Source: Scolanthus callimorphus (lineage: Eukaryota > Cnidaria > Anthozoa > Actiniaria > Edwardsiidae). Taken from it: DNA of 64,000 bases. Position 1 is the stretch's first letter. The number at the start of each line of letters is the position of its first letter. The notes below the pieces were generated by a model that saw only the letters and a program-made list of their open reading frames with translations, made no database searches and was not told where the DNA came from. Below, in pieces: positions 11,701 through 39,578 of this stretch. Location of the stretch: the NCBI GenBank assembly GCA_033964015.1, contig CM066914.1, positions 14,649,637 to 14,713,636 of the forward strand, written 5' to 3'. Both the position numbers and the translations under genes were made by a program.

Positions 11701-14700
11701 TTGCCTACCTGTCGTATCACGGTGAACACCAAGAAGTTAATGGATTTAGCGTACAGTACACTGATAGAGGCCACCTCGTCCCCTCAGCAGACGTGAGTAG
11801 AGTTTGTTGTGTCTCAATGGGCGTGAATGTGAATCAAGTCCTTTGTTATTAAGTGCATGCATCACGGAACGCAAACCGCCACTACACTTATCTAAGGCCT
11901 AATTCATACGTCGATCTTTTGCCGCGTCAATTCTAATTATTTGTAATAAGCGCATGAGGAGATCGACGTATGAATCAGCCACTGAATTAAGAGCGACGCC
12001 AAGATGAAAACGACCGCTTGTGTCGCTCGAAACGACTAAAGATCGGCGTTGATTCAAACATCGCTCTTCTTCATGCGTCAATTCTAATTGCTCACCCAAT
12101 GTTTATCTGTGCGGTCGCCGCAGATCGACTGCTTGTAGGCTCAATTTTATTTATTGAGATCGGCAGATTACGATCGACGTCTGAATCGGAGACGATTTCT
12201 ATTAAATTCAAGTCGACCTTAATCCCAATTAGAATTGACGCGGCAAAAGATCGACGTATGAATTAGGCCTAAGGATCAAGATTTTGAAATATTTTTTCTT
12301 CTATTGTCAGGGCTGTTCAGCTTTTCTACGCGGTGCGCAACATGTTCGAGTTGTACTGCAGTGTGGTGCCTGCTTACCATAAGGAAAGCTTGGTAGGTTT
12401 TATTTGCTTTTAGTATAATAATATACTATATATAACGGGACGAAGAGCCACCTCGTGGATGTGCCCAATGTGCGAATCCGTTATTATTATTATTATTAAT
12501 AATAGACCCCCACTCCATAGATAACTCCACGTCAATGAACAACATTTCTGGACCATAAGCTACTCCGAATGGTATTCGTTGATCTGTTAGAAGACACATA
12601 CGTTTTTTTTTGTGAAATGTAGTTGGGTCCACGCTAAATCGTTTCATACGGAAAAAACCTTGCATTAATTTGTAATATGTTAAGCTTCTTTCTGGAAAGA
12701 AATATGTCGATTTGTTGCTAGTTTTGTACTCCTAGAAGACGTTGCTTTTGTGATTTTTTCACAGATCAAACGGAAAGATAATGTTTAAAGGAAGTCAATA
12801 AACAAATCTGGTAATTAGGGAAAATAACAATCAACACCTAAAAATCGTTGTGAAAAATTCGTAAAATCCACACTTAGCTTTTTGTAGACCAATTCAGTGA
12901 CTGAATCTGGCAGAATTTATAGAGATGGCATCATCACAGTGCAGCATACAGACAGTCTAATTTCCCTGCCAGTGTTTGTTTATCTATGAAAACGATTTCA
13001 CGAGCTAGATGTTTTATTTTTGCTGAGCAACAAACGTGGTAACAGTCAGATGATACCCTTTGTTCTGTTATTTGTTGCTAGGTTACTCTGCCTCAACTGT
13101 CTGCACTTCACCATAACAACTGTATGTATATCTCGCATCTGCTTCTCACGGCTGGCCTACAATTCAAGTCCCATCTTCCCGAGCCCCTCAACCAGGGCAC
13201 GGCTACATTTATGGATCTTGTGCCAGTGATACGGGAGATCGGCGAGAAATGCTTGTTTGAGCAGTTGGTAAGGACAGATTTTGTAATCTGTTTTACAAGC
13301 TAGGCCATAGCACTATACAACCAACCCTCGGGTGACTAATCTTTAGGGACCCTTGAAAGAGGGTCCTCTAGGAACCATTGAGCATTCTAATCTTCACTCA
13401 TCATGGTACTTGAAAAATCCTTCTTTATGAACCATGGATCCCTTCGTTCTAAGCATTTGATTCTTCTCATGATAGAAAAGGCAGCGGGCTCAGCTCCTCG
13501 ATATTGTCAAGTCTGCTGAAGGCTTTGCAGATGCCAATGAAGACCAAAGAGGTATTAAGATAGAACGAGCTATCAAACAGGTGAGCAAGCCCCTTTACAC
13601 TAGCACTTTGTAACACACATAATGTGCATAATCTTGTGTGCTCCAGCTAAATTTATCACACTAAAATTTTACTGCTTTAATTTATCTGCCTTTTAGATGC
13701 AATTGTTTCCATTACTCTAACAATTTAATTTCGGATGTGTTGCCACTGAGAGAACATGATACAAAAACCTTTTTTTATTTACAGGTTCTACATCAGCTTC
13801 TACATCACAATAAAATATGGCAAGGAGTTCTACCTTCAAAGTTGTTCCTTTGTTCACTTGGTTCCCTGCTAGATGCAGTCCTTCAGGAGATTACTAATGA
13901 GGTCTTAAAACTTGAGGTATTTCGGATTGTATGATGCCATTTTAGGGACAAGAAAAGTTTAGTAAAATTCATTTCACTGAAGTTCATACAACAAACAAAG
14001 AATACTAATTTTTTCGTAAGCCTTTACTGTAGCAGTTTCAGGACAGAGTGTCACAAATCAACAGGGCATGCGTTGTCTATAACACCCAAGGGGGTACTCG
14101 TATATAAAAATGATGGGGGGGGGGGGGCGACGTATTTTTTTCGGGTATGAAATTTGTAGTTCAAGTATTTTTTAGGTTGAAACTTCTACCAGGTATTTTT
14201 TGGCTGTTGAAAAAGCCGCGGGTATTTTTTTGGGTTGAAACTTCTGACAGGCTAGTTGATCATGAAGATACTGCCTTAAGCTGAAGCTATTTCCTGAGCA
14301 AAGAAAAGGACAATGCTGGTATGAAATTAGGCTAAAAAAGTTTTTTGGGGGGGGTATCAAATGTCGGGAGCAGGTATTTTTTTGGGTATGAAATTTGGAG
14401 CTCCATTGGACCCCCCCCCCCCCCCCCGTCATTTTTATATCCGAGGACCCCCCCAGGGCCATAACAGATTTACTACTAAGTCTAATGGACCACAAAAATA
14501 GTTCTACTGTTCTATTGTTGCAGGATTTGTCATCTGAGGAAGCACACCAACTTCATTCCCTGCTCAACATTATCATCGACAAAGGACCAGCAATTTTCCA
14601 AGAAGGGAAATCTGAACAATTGTCTGTGGAACCCCTGACTGTAGTCCCACATTGGTTAAGGTACAAACAGTTAATCACTGTCTTAGAAGCAGGTTTACAA

Positions 14701-14841
14701 GAGATTTCGGACTCTTGGGCAGAGGGAAAAGGACTTCTTGCTCAGGACTTTACACCTGGGGAAGTGCGAGGATTGATAAGGGCACTGTTTCAGAACACTG
14801 ATAAACGAGCTGCTGTTCTAGCAAAAATAACATCCCCCTAA
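5719..14841 (+). CDS. ZW10: ZW10 (RZZ / NRZ complex subunit), complete
   Basis: Twenty-one coding exons: 5719-5853, 6616-6750, 6949-7056, 7240-7320, 7584-7646, 7971-8112, 8449-8523, 8626-8674, 8777-8810, 9150-9204, 9294-9416, 10164-10243, 10457-10520, 10601-10674, 10907-11047, 11641-11792, 12311-12392, 13082-13267, 13476-13580, 13785-13916, 14524-14841. They total 2334 nt (777 aa; human ZW10 is 779 aa) and all phases agree. Landmarks: N-terminal SSLVTDVLQKTGQLEQEDF, FTFHLPTCRITVNTKKLMDL, the segment LHHNNCMYISHLLLTAG, and the C-terminal LIRALFQNTDKRAAVLAKI. The start ATG at 5719 lies just before the conserved N-terminus; the open frame extends upstream but has no similarity there. Family knowledge: ZW10 joins ROD and Zwilch at kinetochores for dynein and checkpoint recruitment, and NAG/RINT1 in Golgi-ER tethering. 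The introns carry several MITEs. Confidence 0.97.
9781..10030. mobile_element. Poly-C-tailed repeat copy A (interrupted) in ZW10 intron 11
   Basis: The words GGTCAAGTTTTCATACATTT, TTCGGCCCCCTA and AATGAGCCCCC recur in the same order in a second copy at about 10285-10412. This copy is split by the 108-bp palindrome at 9885-9992. No coding content. I cannot assign a superfamily; the run of C residues next to GAGCC fits the poly-G/poly-C-ended MITEs elsewhere in the window. Confidence 0.6.
9885..9992. mobile_element. 108-bp near-perfect palindromic mini-element with 9-bp TSD
   Basis: Left arm starts TAGCCTGCATAGCGGCTCTA and the right arm ends with the near-exact reverse complement ...CGCTACGCAGGCTA; the loop is about 14 nt. 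The flanking direct repeat ACAATCTAA occurs at 9876-9884 and 9993-10001. The related repeat copy at 10285-10412 has the equivalent site uninterrupted (CATACAGTCTTACTTATGAG), which confirms insertion and duplication length. It would form a very stable hairpin in RNA or single-stranded DNA. Confidence 0.88.
10285..10412. mobile_element. Poly-C-tailed repeat copy B (uninterrupted) in ZW10 intron 12
   Basis: Same element family as 9781-10030, with two long poly-C runs near 10301-10310 and 10352-10369, the latter followed by a short CA microsatellite. It serves as the empty-site counterpart of the palindrome insertion. Confidence 0.6.
11894..12271. mobile_element. MITE with about 40-bp TIRs in ZW10 intron 16
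   Basis: GGCCTAATTCATACGTCGAT begins at 11896 and its reverse complement ends at 12270. The inverted match runs on through a CTTTTGCCGCGTCAATTCTA word, so the terminal repeat is about 40 bp. Internal partial repeats of GATCGACGTATGAATC (11960s) and ACGATCGACGTCTGAATCGG (12170s) suggest nested duplications. Target duplication not resolved. No coding capacity. Confidence 0.8.
14089..14453. mobile_element. MITE with poly-G/poly-C-containing TIRs in last ZW10 intron
   Basis: The left end reads GGGGGTACTCGTATATAAAA then a G run near 14115-14127. The right end has a C run near 14410-14427 followed by CATTTTTATATCCGAGGACC and CCCCC, the inverted equivalent. The interior repeats the word GGTATTTTTT(T)GGGTTGAAA several times. 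The element lies just before the acceptor of the last ZW10 exon. Confidence 0.75.
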
Positions 14842-15307
14842 TGATGCCCCTTGAACTCTTTCCAGGATGTTGAAATACTAAAAGTTTTATCAAATTTTAG
14901 AATCTAGCCGAAGATAATTATTTCATTAGCATAACTAGCCATAGAAATTGGGCAAGAGAACAGTGCCAATAGTGGCAAAGCAAAACAGTCTGAGACATCT
15001 CTCCGTAAAAAATATGAGGACTCTTTATTGCTCACTTTATTATTTAATGTACAAATAAAGATTTACAACCAGCTGTCAGTCTATTTATTTCACAAGACTG
15101 TGTCACACATGTTTGCCACACTTATATTATTTTAGAAAGCATTTTCTGTTATTATTGATGCTTTATTGCTCCACTAGCTCTTTTATTGCTACGCAATAAA
15201 ATTGATAGGATTTATATATTGATAGGATTGTTCCATAATGTTATTTACACCTGATATGTTTTGGCATTGCCTAATTGTGTAAAATATTATGAAGTACTGT
15301 TCACTTT
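14842..15307. terminator. Convergent 3' ends of ZW10 and NAGS
   Basis: 466 bp separates the two stop codons. A poly(A) signal AATAAA on the + strand is at 15054-15059 (ZW10). On the - strand, TTTATT words read as AATAAA at 15162-15167 and 15182-15187 (NAGS). If these are used, the two 3' untranslated regions nearly meet or overlap. Confidence 0.55.
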
Positions 15308-18300
15308 TCATATATACTTATGATATGCACTTGTTGACAAATGCTTCTTCCCACTTGGCTCACTATCTGTTAATTTAAAAATAAGTGGAAATTTTACAAC
15401 AATAAGAAAATATATTATATATATATATACTTGAGAATTGAATGAAGGAAGTTCAACTTGGCAACTTCTATAGGTCCATTTATTAAAAACGTTTCGGCCT
15501 TCCGCCTTCGTCAGTTTAAAATATATGACTAAAAAGTGAATTACAAAATATGTGCGCGTATAAATAGGCACGAAAAACAAGTGAAATTAAAATTACAAAG
15601 GGTATGTGTAGGTTATATATATATGGGTAGGTTATGGTATGGGTAGGTTATATGATTTAGATTTCAGCTGAAGAAGGCTGAAACATTTTGCATTAAATTT
15701 ATTTGAGCCTGCACTTTTCAGTTGTCAAGTGCTGTCTTCATTTTATTCTTCATGTATATATATATATATAACAGAACAAAACAGAAAGGAAAGACAATTA
15801 AACTTACGGGGTGCTTCTGGGTCAAATGATGATGGCAAACTGGTTGCATATTCCACAAGTTTAATAGTCTGGAGTTGGTCTGTCACACCATACCTAAAAT
15901 ACCACATGGAAATGGCAATAGTTAGCATCTTGTATAAAGTACACCAGGGAGCAATATAGAGAACATCAGTGTATCTCAAACTCATACCAGAAGACAGTCC
16001 ACATTCCTGTCACCCAGCTACCATTAGATCTCACAAAGTACCTGAAATAGAAACTTTATTATTAAGTTAAGTTTTTATATCACACAAAACCACTATGATG
16101 CTGAGAACACCATTTCTAACACAATGTAGTGGAGGCCTTTGCAAGTGAACAAAATAAACATTCTGGACCAGTTTGCTTCATTTCCACAAGTCTCAGCTCT
16201 TACTAATAGTCTCGTACCAAGTTTTTTTTACTAATGCTATTAATTTGCACCCCATTACAAATAGGTAATATGTAAGTACTAAAAGGGTCTTGTTCTGTAC
16301 ACAGGTCTTAATACTGAGAGCCAGTTGATGACCAATATTATCAAACATTAATTGGCCTTTTGTAACATTACCCAGGTGCCAGTTCACAGCAAGCAAATTA
16401 TTCTAAAACACAATACTCACCAAGGATTGATTCTATTTGTTCCTCTTGATCTCCAACACAGCTTGTCAAAGTCCTCTTTCAGCATTTTCCATAGACTATC
16501 ACTTGTACCTTGACCCTAAACATGATTTAAAAGCAGTTTCTTAATTTAACACCAAATGTGGCTTTTAGTGCAGGGTTGTCAATATTGCAAGCATACTCTG
16601 AATGGGCATGCCCTGCATACTTTTAAGATTAACCCTGGGAGTAAAGTGTGAAATGGAAAACTAAGGACTCCTTAACTCCCTCCTCACTAGTGAGGATATT
16701 GGTAAAAAAAAAGTGCTTGGAAATCATTTTTTTCTGGTTCGTCTTGAAGATATGAGTTTTACTTTCTCATGTCAAAAACAATATTTTACTGTCTCATTCG
16801 CTGTGCTCATTCGTAAAATATTGTTCTTTGCCACTCGAAAATAAAAGTCATATATTTGCGCCACCATGTAATATCCTCTATTTATGTGGTAAATACAGTT
16901 ACTAACCTGTGAGTCCTTGCTAACTGTGAACTTGTCCAGATAAGGAACTCCATCTGTGTCCTTTGGTAATGTCACTATAGCGGCAGCAGTGTAACTAAAA
17001 CACATAAATTGGTGATACTATTAGCTTGATGATTTTACTCACAGTCAGTGTATACCTTTAATAAATTTCATGAGATAGAAACAATTAGAGTATAAACTTG
17101 TTTTGTTACCTTTCTGATATATATAATGTATGCAAATTCTCTTCAGTCTTTGAGAAGTAATCCAAAGAGAGTTCCTTGTTAAAGGACCTGCAATAAAATT
17201 ATTTACCACAATATTACTACTTAAATATATATATATACATGCACTGATATAAAATTGTACAATTTCACTATAGTATTTTGACTAGGTTAAAACTCTGTCA
17301 TCGTGTATCCTGTAGCCTGTGTGCAGTGCCTCACGGTCGGTGCTGACCTGCGGCACATTCCCAGGGGGGAGGGGGGGGGGGGGGGTTGGTGGAGGTCTCC
17401 CAAGTAAGAGTGATAGGGGAGCTTGTCGGGACATCAGAAAATATACCCTAAAAATACCAGGACATAAAAAATCCACCCCCTAAAACAAAATGACCCCTAA
17501 AAAATATTGTTATTGTCATCTCAAAACTCATTCATTTGCGTACTCAGATGCCCCCTAAAAATACCTGAGCATCTATTTTGACCCCTAAAAAATACGACGA
17601 GCACCCCTATCAGGTCCACATGCAAAGAACCCCCCTGGGAGCTCATTGCTAGGTCAGGCGCTTTGCTACATGTTGCATGTGCTTACTAAGGTAAACTAAC
17701 TTGATCGTGCAATCTCGCTGGTTTTTGCTTGTTACTAAAATTCCTTATTGAGTGTATTACCTTTCTAGTAGATCTTTCAGCCTATCAATATTTACATCTG
17801 ACAGTGATGTATAAGAATTGATCTGTTCTGAAACCTGAAACAGCGTACCACAACCTGAAAATAGACCAAACATCTCATTGTATGCCTTATTATGATACCA
17901 AGTATCCATGTCAGCAACACCCACCATTGTGCGTAAAGAGCTCTCTGATAAGGCTGTTGCCACTGGTTATCACAGCTGATGTACTTCTTGGTAGGCTTAG
18001 CAACATGTTAGTTATCTCAGTGATCTAAAAAAAAAAAAATAACAATTTTATTAGAGCTGACAATGTGCTTTTCAAGTTATGTGAATATTTTTTGGGTAAA
18101 CTTACCAGGTTATAGTTTGAGGTATCTAGCCCTGCCTGTTCTAGTAATGGTAACACTTGGCCAGGTACATTAATGGTATCCAACACCTAAGCAGATAACA
18201 GATGTAAGCCTTTGTTAAGAAGTATAAAGTTTTGACTGACTAATTGCTAGTCATGGAGGGGATGCCAATATTATTTTTAACTTCCCAGCAAGTGAGCACA

Positions 18301-21300
18301 CAGTTAGACATGGTCATTACCTGTCCATTAGGATCCCTGAGACCACCCTCTGTGTTAAGAAAGACAACTTTTGTTGGCTTTAGCATTTTTGCCACCCTCA
18401 TAGTTGTTGCTGTTGGGTCTAGGCACACCTTGCGACCTGTAGATGTCTTGCCGACTGCTGCCAGAATGGGTATTTGCCCTGATCTGCCAAATATAATCCA
18501 TTAGTATTTTAATTTTAAATCAATCCACTCCACACAGTGATAATTCCTGCCTTGTTTACCAAGCTGAAACCAAACAGAAATGGGAGGTAGTGTTATCTTA
18601 CCTCAAGAGCCATTGCAGTGGTTGCAAGTCAGCATCTTTGATCTCTGCTACATGTGAGTTTCTACAAATTAAGAAAATTTCCAAAGTGGGATGAGACAAA
18701 ATTGCAAACTGGGATGGCAATAATGACCATTTTGTCATTTTGTTACTACTACATAATTACAGAAAAAATGATACCCTCCCCAATGGAGTGCACTGGAAGG
18801 GGTGAGTATTTTTCAGGGGGTAAAGCCAAAGGTCCTTCTTTTGATACAAACTACTACATTGTTCATTTGGAAGTTTGAAGGTGGCAGGGCATTGTTTGGT
18901 AAATTCCTAACGGGTATGGATATTTTCTGGAATGACACACAAATTACTAGTCAGTCATTCTTACTGGTCTGAATTTGCTGTTGCCTGGAAGATATGATCT
19001 GGGCATAAGAACGGCCTGGATTTAGCTCCATTTGACTCCAGGATTTTTACCAGCTTCATATTATCGGCAAAGAGATCTGCTTTGATGACATCTGGTGAGA
19101 TGCCTTCCCTTTCAAGCAATGAGGGGTCTATACCATGCACTATTACAATTGGCATGTCATTGCGATTTAGAAAAGACAAGCAACATGCCAACTTGTTGAG
19201 CTGCAACAAAAGGTAAAAAAATGTAACAGGTATATAAAATAGATGCACTAAAGGCCTCTAAGGCAGTGATTACATGAGACCAGTACGAACTCAGAGTGCC
19301 TGAGCTCATACCAGTCTCATGTAATCACCACCTTTTTGATGTTTACATGAGACCGGTATGGACTCGGAAAGTTGTTCGTGTCTGGTCAGCAACTGGAATG
19401 AACTTGTGCTGGTCAGGACTTTCTTCAGATATATCCGCTTTTGATATTTTTTCAGTCATGTGACTTCTGTTTTGTCATTGCCAGTCAATAAAACATACTG
19501 TTGCTCTCCCGAGTTGTCACCAGGGAAACAGTCAAATTTCTTCACATTCACAGATACACTCTCGACCAATAAGATATTAGAAAAAGTAAACTTTGACACT
19601 TAATAAGTAATGTTTACAACATGAGCAGCCGTGTTGTATCAGATTTACAACACGAGCGCGTAGCGCGAGTGATGTAGATCTGATACAACACGGATGGGAA
19701 TGTTGTAAACTACTTAAAAAATTCATTGCTTCTAGTGTCCACTGTTTTAAAAATCTTGTAAATTTGGCAGAGAAACTTCAAGATATGCTTCATGAAAGTT
19801 GCTATGCAAATTAGTTACAACCACTAGTGGTTGTATCAGAATTACAACACGCTATGGTCCTGTGAATCTTATTATGTTTCTATTGTGTTGTTCTTATTAA
19901 TTATTAATTTTATAATAGTTATTATGACTGCTCCCATACCATGTCAGTGTCTTTCAGTACTTCAGAGGATATCTCAACAACTGCAAATGGCTGGTCAGGT
20001 CTGGATTCCCTTTGCTGGAATTGCTGCAGCCAAAACCTTGCCTCTTTTGGATCAGTTCCCACCTAAAGAAATTTTAAAGGTTTGTAATTTTGTATCAAAA
20101 ACTTCTGGCCTGTTCTGCCTTGTCTGTTTATGTGTGTTATTATGTTTGTGTGTCTGTGATCAGACAATGTATCCTTCCACTATATCCTTCCAATATCTAA
20201 CATCAGAGTGTCCAACCTAATCAGAGACTGGAGAAATCAGTTTTTGCAAAATCTCAAAAATCGGGATTTAAGCCATCAAAATCTCAAAAATCGGGAATTT
20301 TGTATCCAGATCAAGGTTGCGTTGGGATTCAGGAATTTCAAGTGAAATTGGGATGGTTGGACACTCTGTAACATCATTCCCTGCTGCATCTAGGCTTTGT
20401 TTCCAGCAGAGGATTAGTAATGACACCCACCAAGTCTTGTAAAACTAGTGCTGATCAGGTGGGTCTCTCCTTGGTGTTTTGCACACCATGAGTTCCCTAT
20501 TCGATTCTTTTACCCCAGCGCAAACGGCACAACTTTGTTGTGCAACAACGTCCAACATTGTTGAACACAACATGTTGCATCCGTTTGCAGCATGTGTTGA
20601 CAGTTGTTGGAACTTGTTGCATGATGTTGAAGGATGTTTGAAACCTGTCAAACTTTTGTTGCAACAAGCTTCAACTTTTCTTTTGTCCTGTGACCAACGA
20701 AGCATAACACAACAAAGTTGTGTTCATTTGCGCTGAACTCACAACAAAGTTTGTCTTGTGCATGCGCATTCTATACTGTATCCATGGAAATAGAGTGTAA
20801 ACAAATAGGTTTTTGTCCCAGAATGCATTGTATCATTAGCAATGTGTGTTTCCAAAAAATATCCATACCCCCTGGGGTGGGGGTGGTTGGGGGGAGGGGG
20901 GTCAATTTACCTGATATTTTCCATACAAATACTGTATTTTTTTTGTTCTCCGTAGGGGTGGGGGGGGGGGGGGGGGGTGGATATTTTTTGGAAACACAAT
21001 GCGAAAACAATGTTGAGACATGTTGTATTCATTTGGGGAGACGTGCAACGTTCAACAACATATGAACAACATTGTTGCTGCAACAAAGTTGAAAAATGTT
21101 GAGTCTGTTTGCACCACGCTTTTGTCTATTCGAATTGTCTATTGTTCCTTTGTGTAGCTATTGTTAGAGGGACTGGTATGTCAAGACACCAAGGACTTGC
21201 CTCTGATGCCATCCTTGGACTTTGTTGCATTTATTAAAAGTCTCCAGGTTTCTGATCCCTGGGTGTTGACAGCTATGGTATAATATAATTGTTTCATTTG

Positions 21301-21804
21301 TGAGAGTAAAAAGCCAGGCCCAACTTAAACTTATATCAGAAAAAGTCTCTGTTATCAGGAAAGGTGTGTTGGTGGGAAAGTGGGTGGGTGTGTATAGTGG
21401 TCCTGCAGACTGTACTGTTAGGGACTGCAAGTAACTTAAGCATAAAGTGCCACTGGCTTTATTAGATACCCTGAGTATTAAATATGTCGATTGACACCTG
21501 ACTACCAATGCAAAATTTAAAGTTTACTTTATTCGCTATTTATTAGGGGAAAACATTGTCAAAACTGGGGGCTTATTTCTGCTATGTGCTTGAAACACTT
21601 AAGTTAAGTAAGCTTAATTGAGCTTACCTCTCTCAAAAATCTCTTCAGGTCTTGCGATTTTGAGAAGTTCGCTGTCTGCGGACGCGAAAACGAAACACAA
21701 GGCGAAGTGGTCAAAGCAGTAATGGATGCCAAAGCTCGGGCATTTCTAAGGATATCTGTTCGCCCGTTTGATTGGAGAAGACGGCAAGATTTCAAAAGCC
21801 TCAT
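15308..21804 (-). CDS. NAGS: N-acetylglutamate synthase, mitochondrial, complete
   Basis: Fourteen coding exons in transcription order: 21804-21628, 20062-19940, 19200-18965, 18661-18602, 18483-18321, 18186-18106, 18024-17925, 17854-17761, 17187-17110, 16994-16907, 16515-16421, 16041-15988, 15893-15808, 15366-15308; 1494 nt, 497 aa (human 534). Phases all join. The N-terminus (MRLLKSCRLLQSNGRTDILR) is arginine-rich without acids, as expected of a mitochondrial presequence. The middle (about 50-310) is the amino-acid-kinase-like domain (SSEVLK, MPIVIVHGID, IPILAAVGK, LKPTKVVFLNTEGGLRDPNG, SAVITSGNS). The end (about 345-480) is the vertebrate-type acetyltransferase domain (GVPYLDKFTVSKDSQGQG, WRSRGTNRINPWYF, GSWVTGMWTVFWYG). 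It transfers acetyl from acetyl-CoA to glutamate, making the CPS activator. The last exon is inferred from a GTAAGT donor at 15802-15807 and phase fit. Confidence 0.96.
15367..15807. mobile_element. Penelope-like remnant(s) with hammerhead-like motifs in last NAGS intron
   Basis: On the - strand, 15514-15491 reads CTGACGA, a GGC/GCC hairpin, then GAAAC, and continues GTTT. This is the conserved core order of a minimal hammerhead ribozyme with the short self-complementary ACGT stem III described for Penelope-like retroelements. On the + strand, 15668-15684 is a second, weaker copy, CTGAAGAAGGCTGAAAC followed by ATTTTG. AT dinucleotide tracts lie at 15412-15431 and 15757-15770. No reverse transcriptase frame is present. 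The Penelope assignment is inference from the motif. Confidence 0.5.
16767..16832. repeat. Short inverted repeat in NAGS intron
   Basis: AACAATATTTTAC and its inverse GTAAAATATTGTT flank the word TGTCTCATTCGCTGTGCTCATTC. This is a compact palindromic repeat of unknown origin. Confidence 0.55.
17359..17640. mobile_element. MITE with poly-G/poly-C termini in NAGS intron
   Basis: The left end CCCAGGGGGGA runs into a G tract, and the right end is CCCCCCTGGGAG in inverted orientation. The interior has at least five copies of a word like CCCCTAAAAAATA, the inverted form of the GTATTTTTTGGG words in the element at 14089-14453. The two elements are therefore probably related. Confidence 0.7.
19266..19328. 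repeat. 63-bp palindrome in NAGS intron
   Basis: GTGATTACATGAGACCAGTA at the left and its near-inverse ending TCATGTAATCAC at the right. A further half-copy (TTTACATGAGACCGGTATGG) follows at about 19340, so this may be one end of a larger degraded element. Confidence 0.6.
19605..19715. mobile_element. Palindromic MITE in NAGS intron
   Basis: AAGTAATGTTTACAAC at the left pairs with GTTGTAAACTACTT at the right. An inner pair CGTGTTGTATCAGAT / ATCTGATACAACACG surrounds a GC-rich centre (GAGCGCGTAGCGCGAG). A related half-element (GTGGTTGTATCAGAATTACA) lies at about 19827. Confidence 0.7.
20518..20737. mobile_element. TTG/CAACA-rich MITE in first NAGS intron
   Basis: AGCGCAAACGGCACAACTTT at the left and the inverse of AGCGCAAATGAACACAACTT at the right form imperfect terminal repeats. 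The interior is built from AACATGTTG/CAACA words. A related sequence recurs at 21003-21118, beyond the poly-G element at 20845-20998, so the whole block may be a composite. Confidence 0.6.
20845..20998. mobile_element. 154-bp poly-G MITE in first NAGS intron
   Basis: TGTGTTTCCAAAAAATATCC at the left and its inverse GGATATTTTTTGGAAACACA at the right. It contains a run of about 18 G near 20959-20977 and G-rich patches near 20877-20900. The flanking trinucleotide ATG on both sides is compatible with a 3-bp target duplication (PIF/Harbinger-like), but this is too short to be sure. Confidence 0.72.
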
Positions 21805-22789
21805 AGTTCTTTCTCGATGGCACAGATTCCTTGGGCTTGAGTGAAGTCGGGTGAAAATGGCGCCCAAAACTCAAATCAAGAAAGCGAAAGCTTTATAATC
21901 AAATGCCCAAGATCATCGTACGTCCCCAGTTTTGGATCTTATATGTGTTAGTTGCAACAGATCCGTGCCTTTGTAGCTAGGCATCACATATTTTCGTGTT
22001 TTTCCGTTTGACTGCGACGAGGAAAAGTCAATGAAGTGAGGAGCCTTGGTTCACTAAGGGGGGTAGGGATGAGAATTCTATTTGCTACCTATTACATTTC
22101 GGAACTCAAATATTTCTCAGTTAGTTCCTAAAACTCGTGTAATTACTTCAGTTTGACTGTCAGGATTTAAATTCAATTCAAGCATCTCCAATTCACAGAC
22201 CATCCGTCCCAGATTGACCCTCTTGCTTGGTCATTATTTATTTCGCACCCCCTCCTCCGACAGGTATATTTTGTCGCGCTGTTCACGTGGGCAGCACGTG
22301 GATTTTTTTTTGTATTTGCAAATCAAAACAGAAGCTGGATGTGGCCACTGGGGTGGAAGATGGTATGCTTGACGTCTGATATTATTATCCAAGAGGGCTA
22401 TATCAGGATGATGAAATCAAGTGCAGATATTTCGTCTCAAACACGTAAGATCTGTGAAGATTTGTTTGTTTCCATCAACTTGCCATGTGCGCAAGCAGAG
22501 TGGAAGCAGAACTTCTAGAAGAGCAACCGTCTTTTTAGGTTTGTAGTGAATATAAGAAATGATCATTCAATTTTATGAAGCTCATTCAATGTCGACAACC
22601 TCTTTTATGAACCTGTAATCTTAAATCTTAACAAAATCACCTGGACTTCATAGCAAAACACCATTGGACACTACCACTGGATATACACAAAAGGGGTTTC
22701 TTACACTGAGACGTGTGTAACTTACAGCACCGCATTTTTCTATAATTGTTTAATAGATCCAAACCGCGTCACCTTTTGCAAAGAAGGCA
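21805..22789. promoter_or_regulatory. Shared divergent promoter region between NAGS and CPS
   Basis: This 985-bp spacer lies between the NAGS ATG (21804, - strand) and the CPS ATG (22790, + strand), with no coding sequence in it. It contains two perfect CACGTG E-boxes at 22284-22289 and 22295-22300, 11 bp apart (about one helical turn), and a TGACGTCT word at 22370-22377 that is one base from a cAMP-response element. Both transcription starts must lie here unless upstream noncoding exons exist. The regulatory role of the motifs is inference. Confidence 0.6.

Positions 22790-39578
<16,789 letters not shown>

Noticed and set aside
11811..12266. Several 66-82 codon frames in ZW10 intron 16
   Set aside because: They lie within the inverted-repeat MITE and mirror each other across its arms.
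20771..21010. Proline-rich frame on the - strand
   Set aside because: Translation of the poly-G MITE; no coding signal.
21628..21867. Extended NAGS N-terminus from a TTG at 21867
   Set aside because: The frame is open but the first ATG is at 21804 and gives a good mitochondrial presequence; no need for a non-ATG start.
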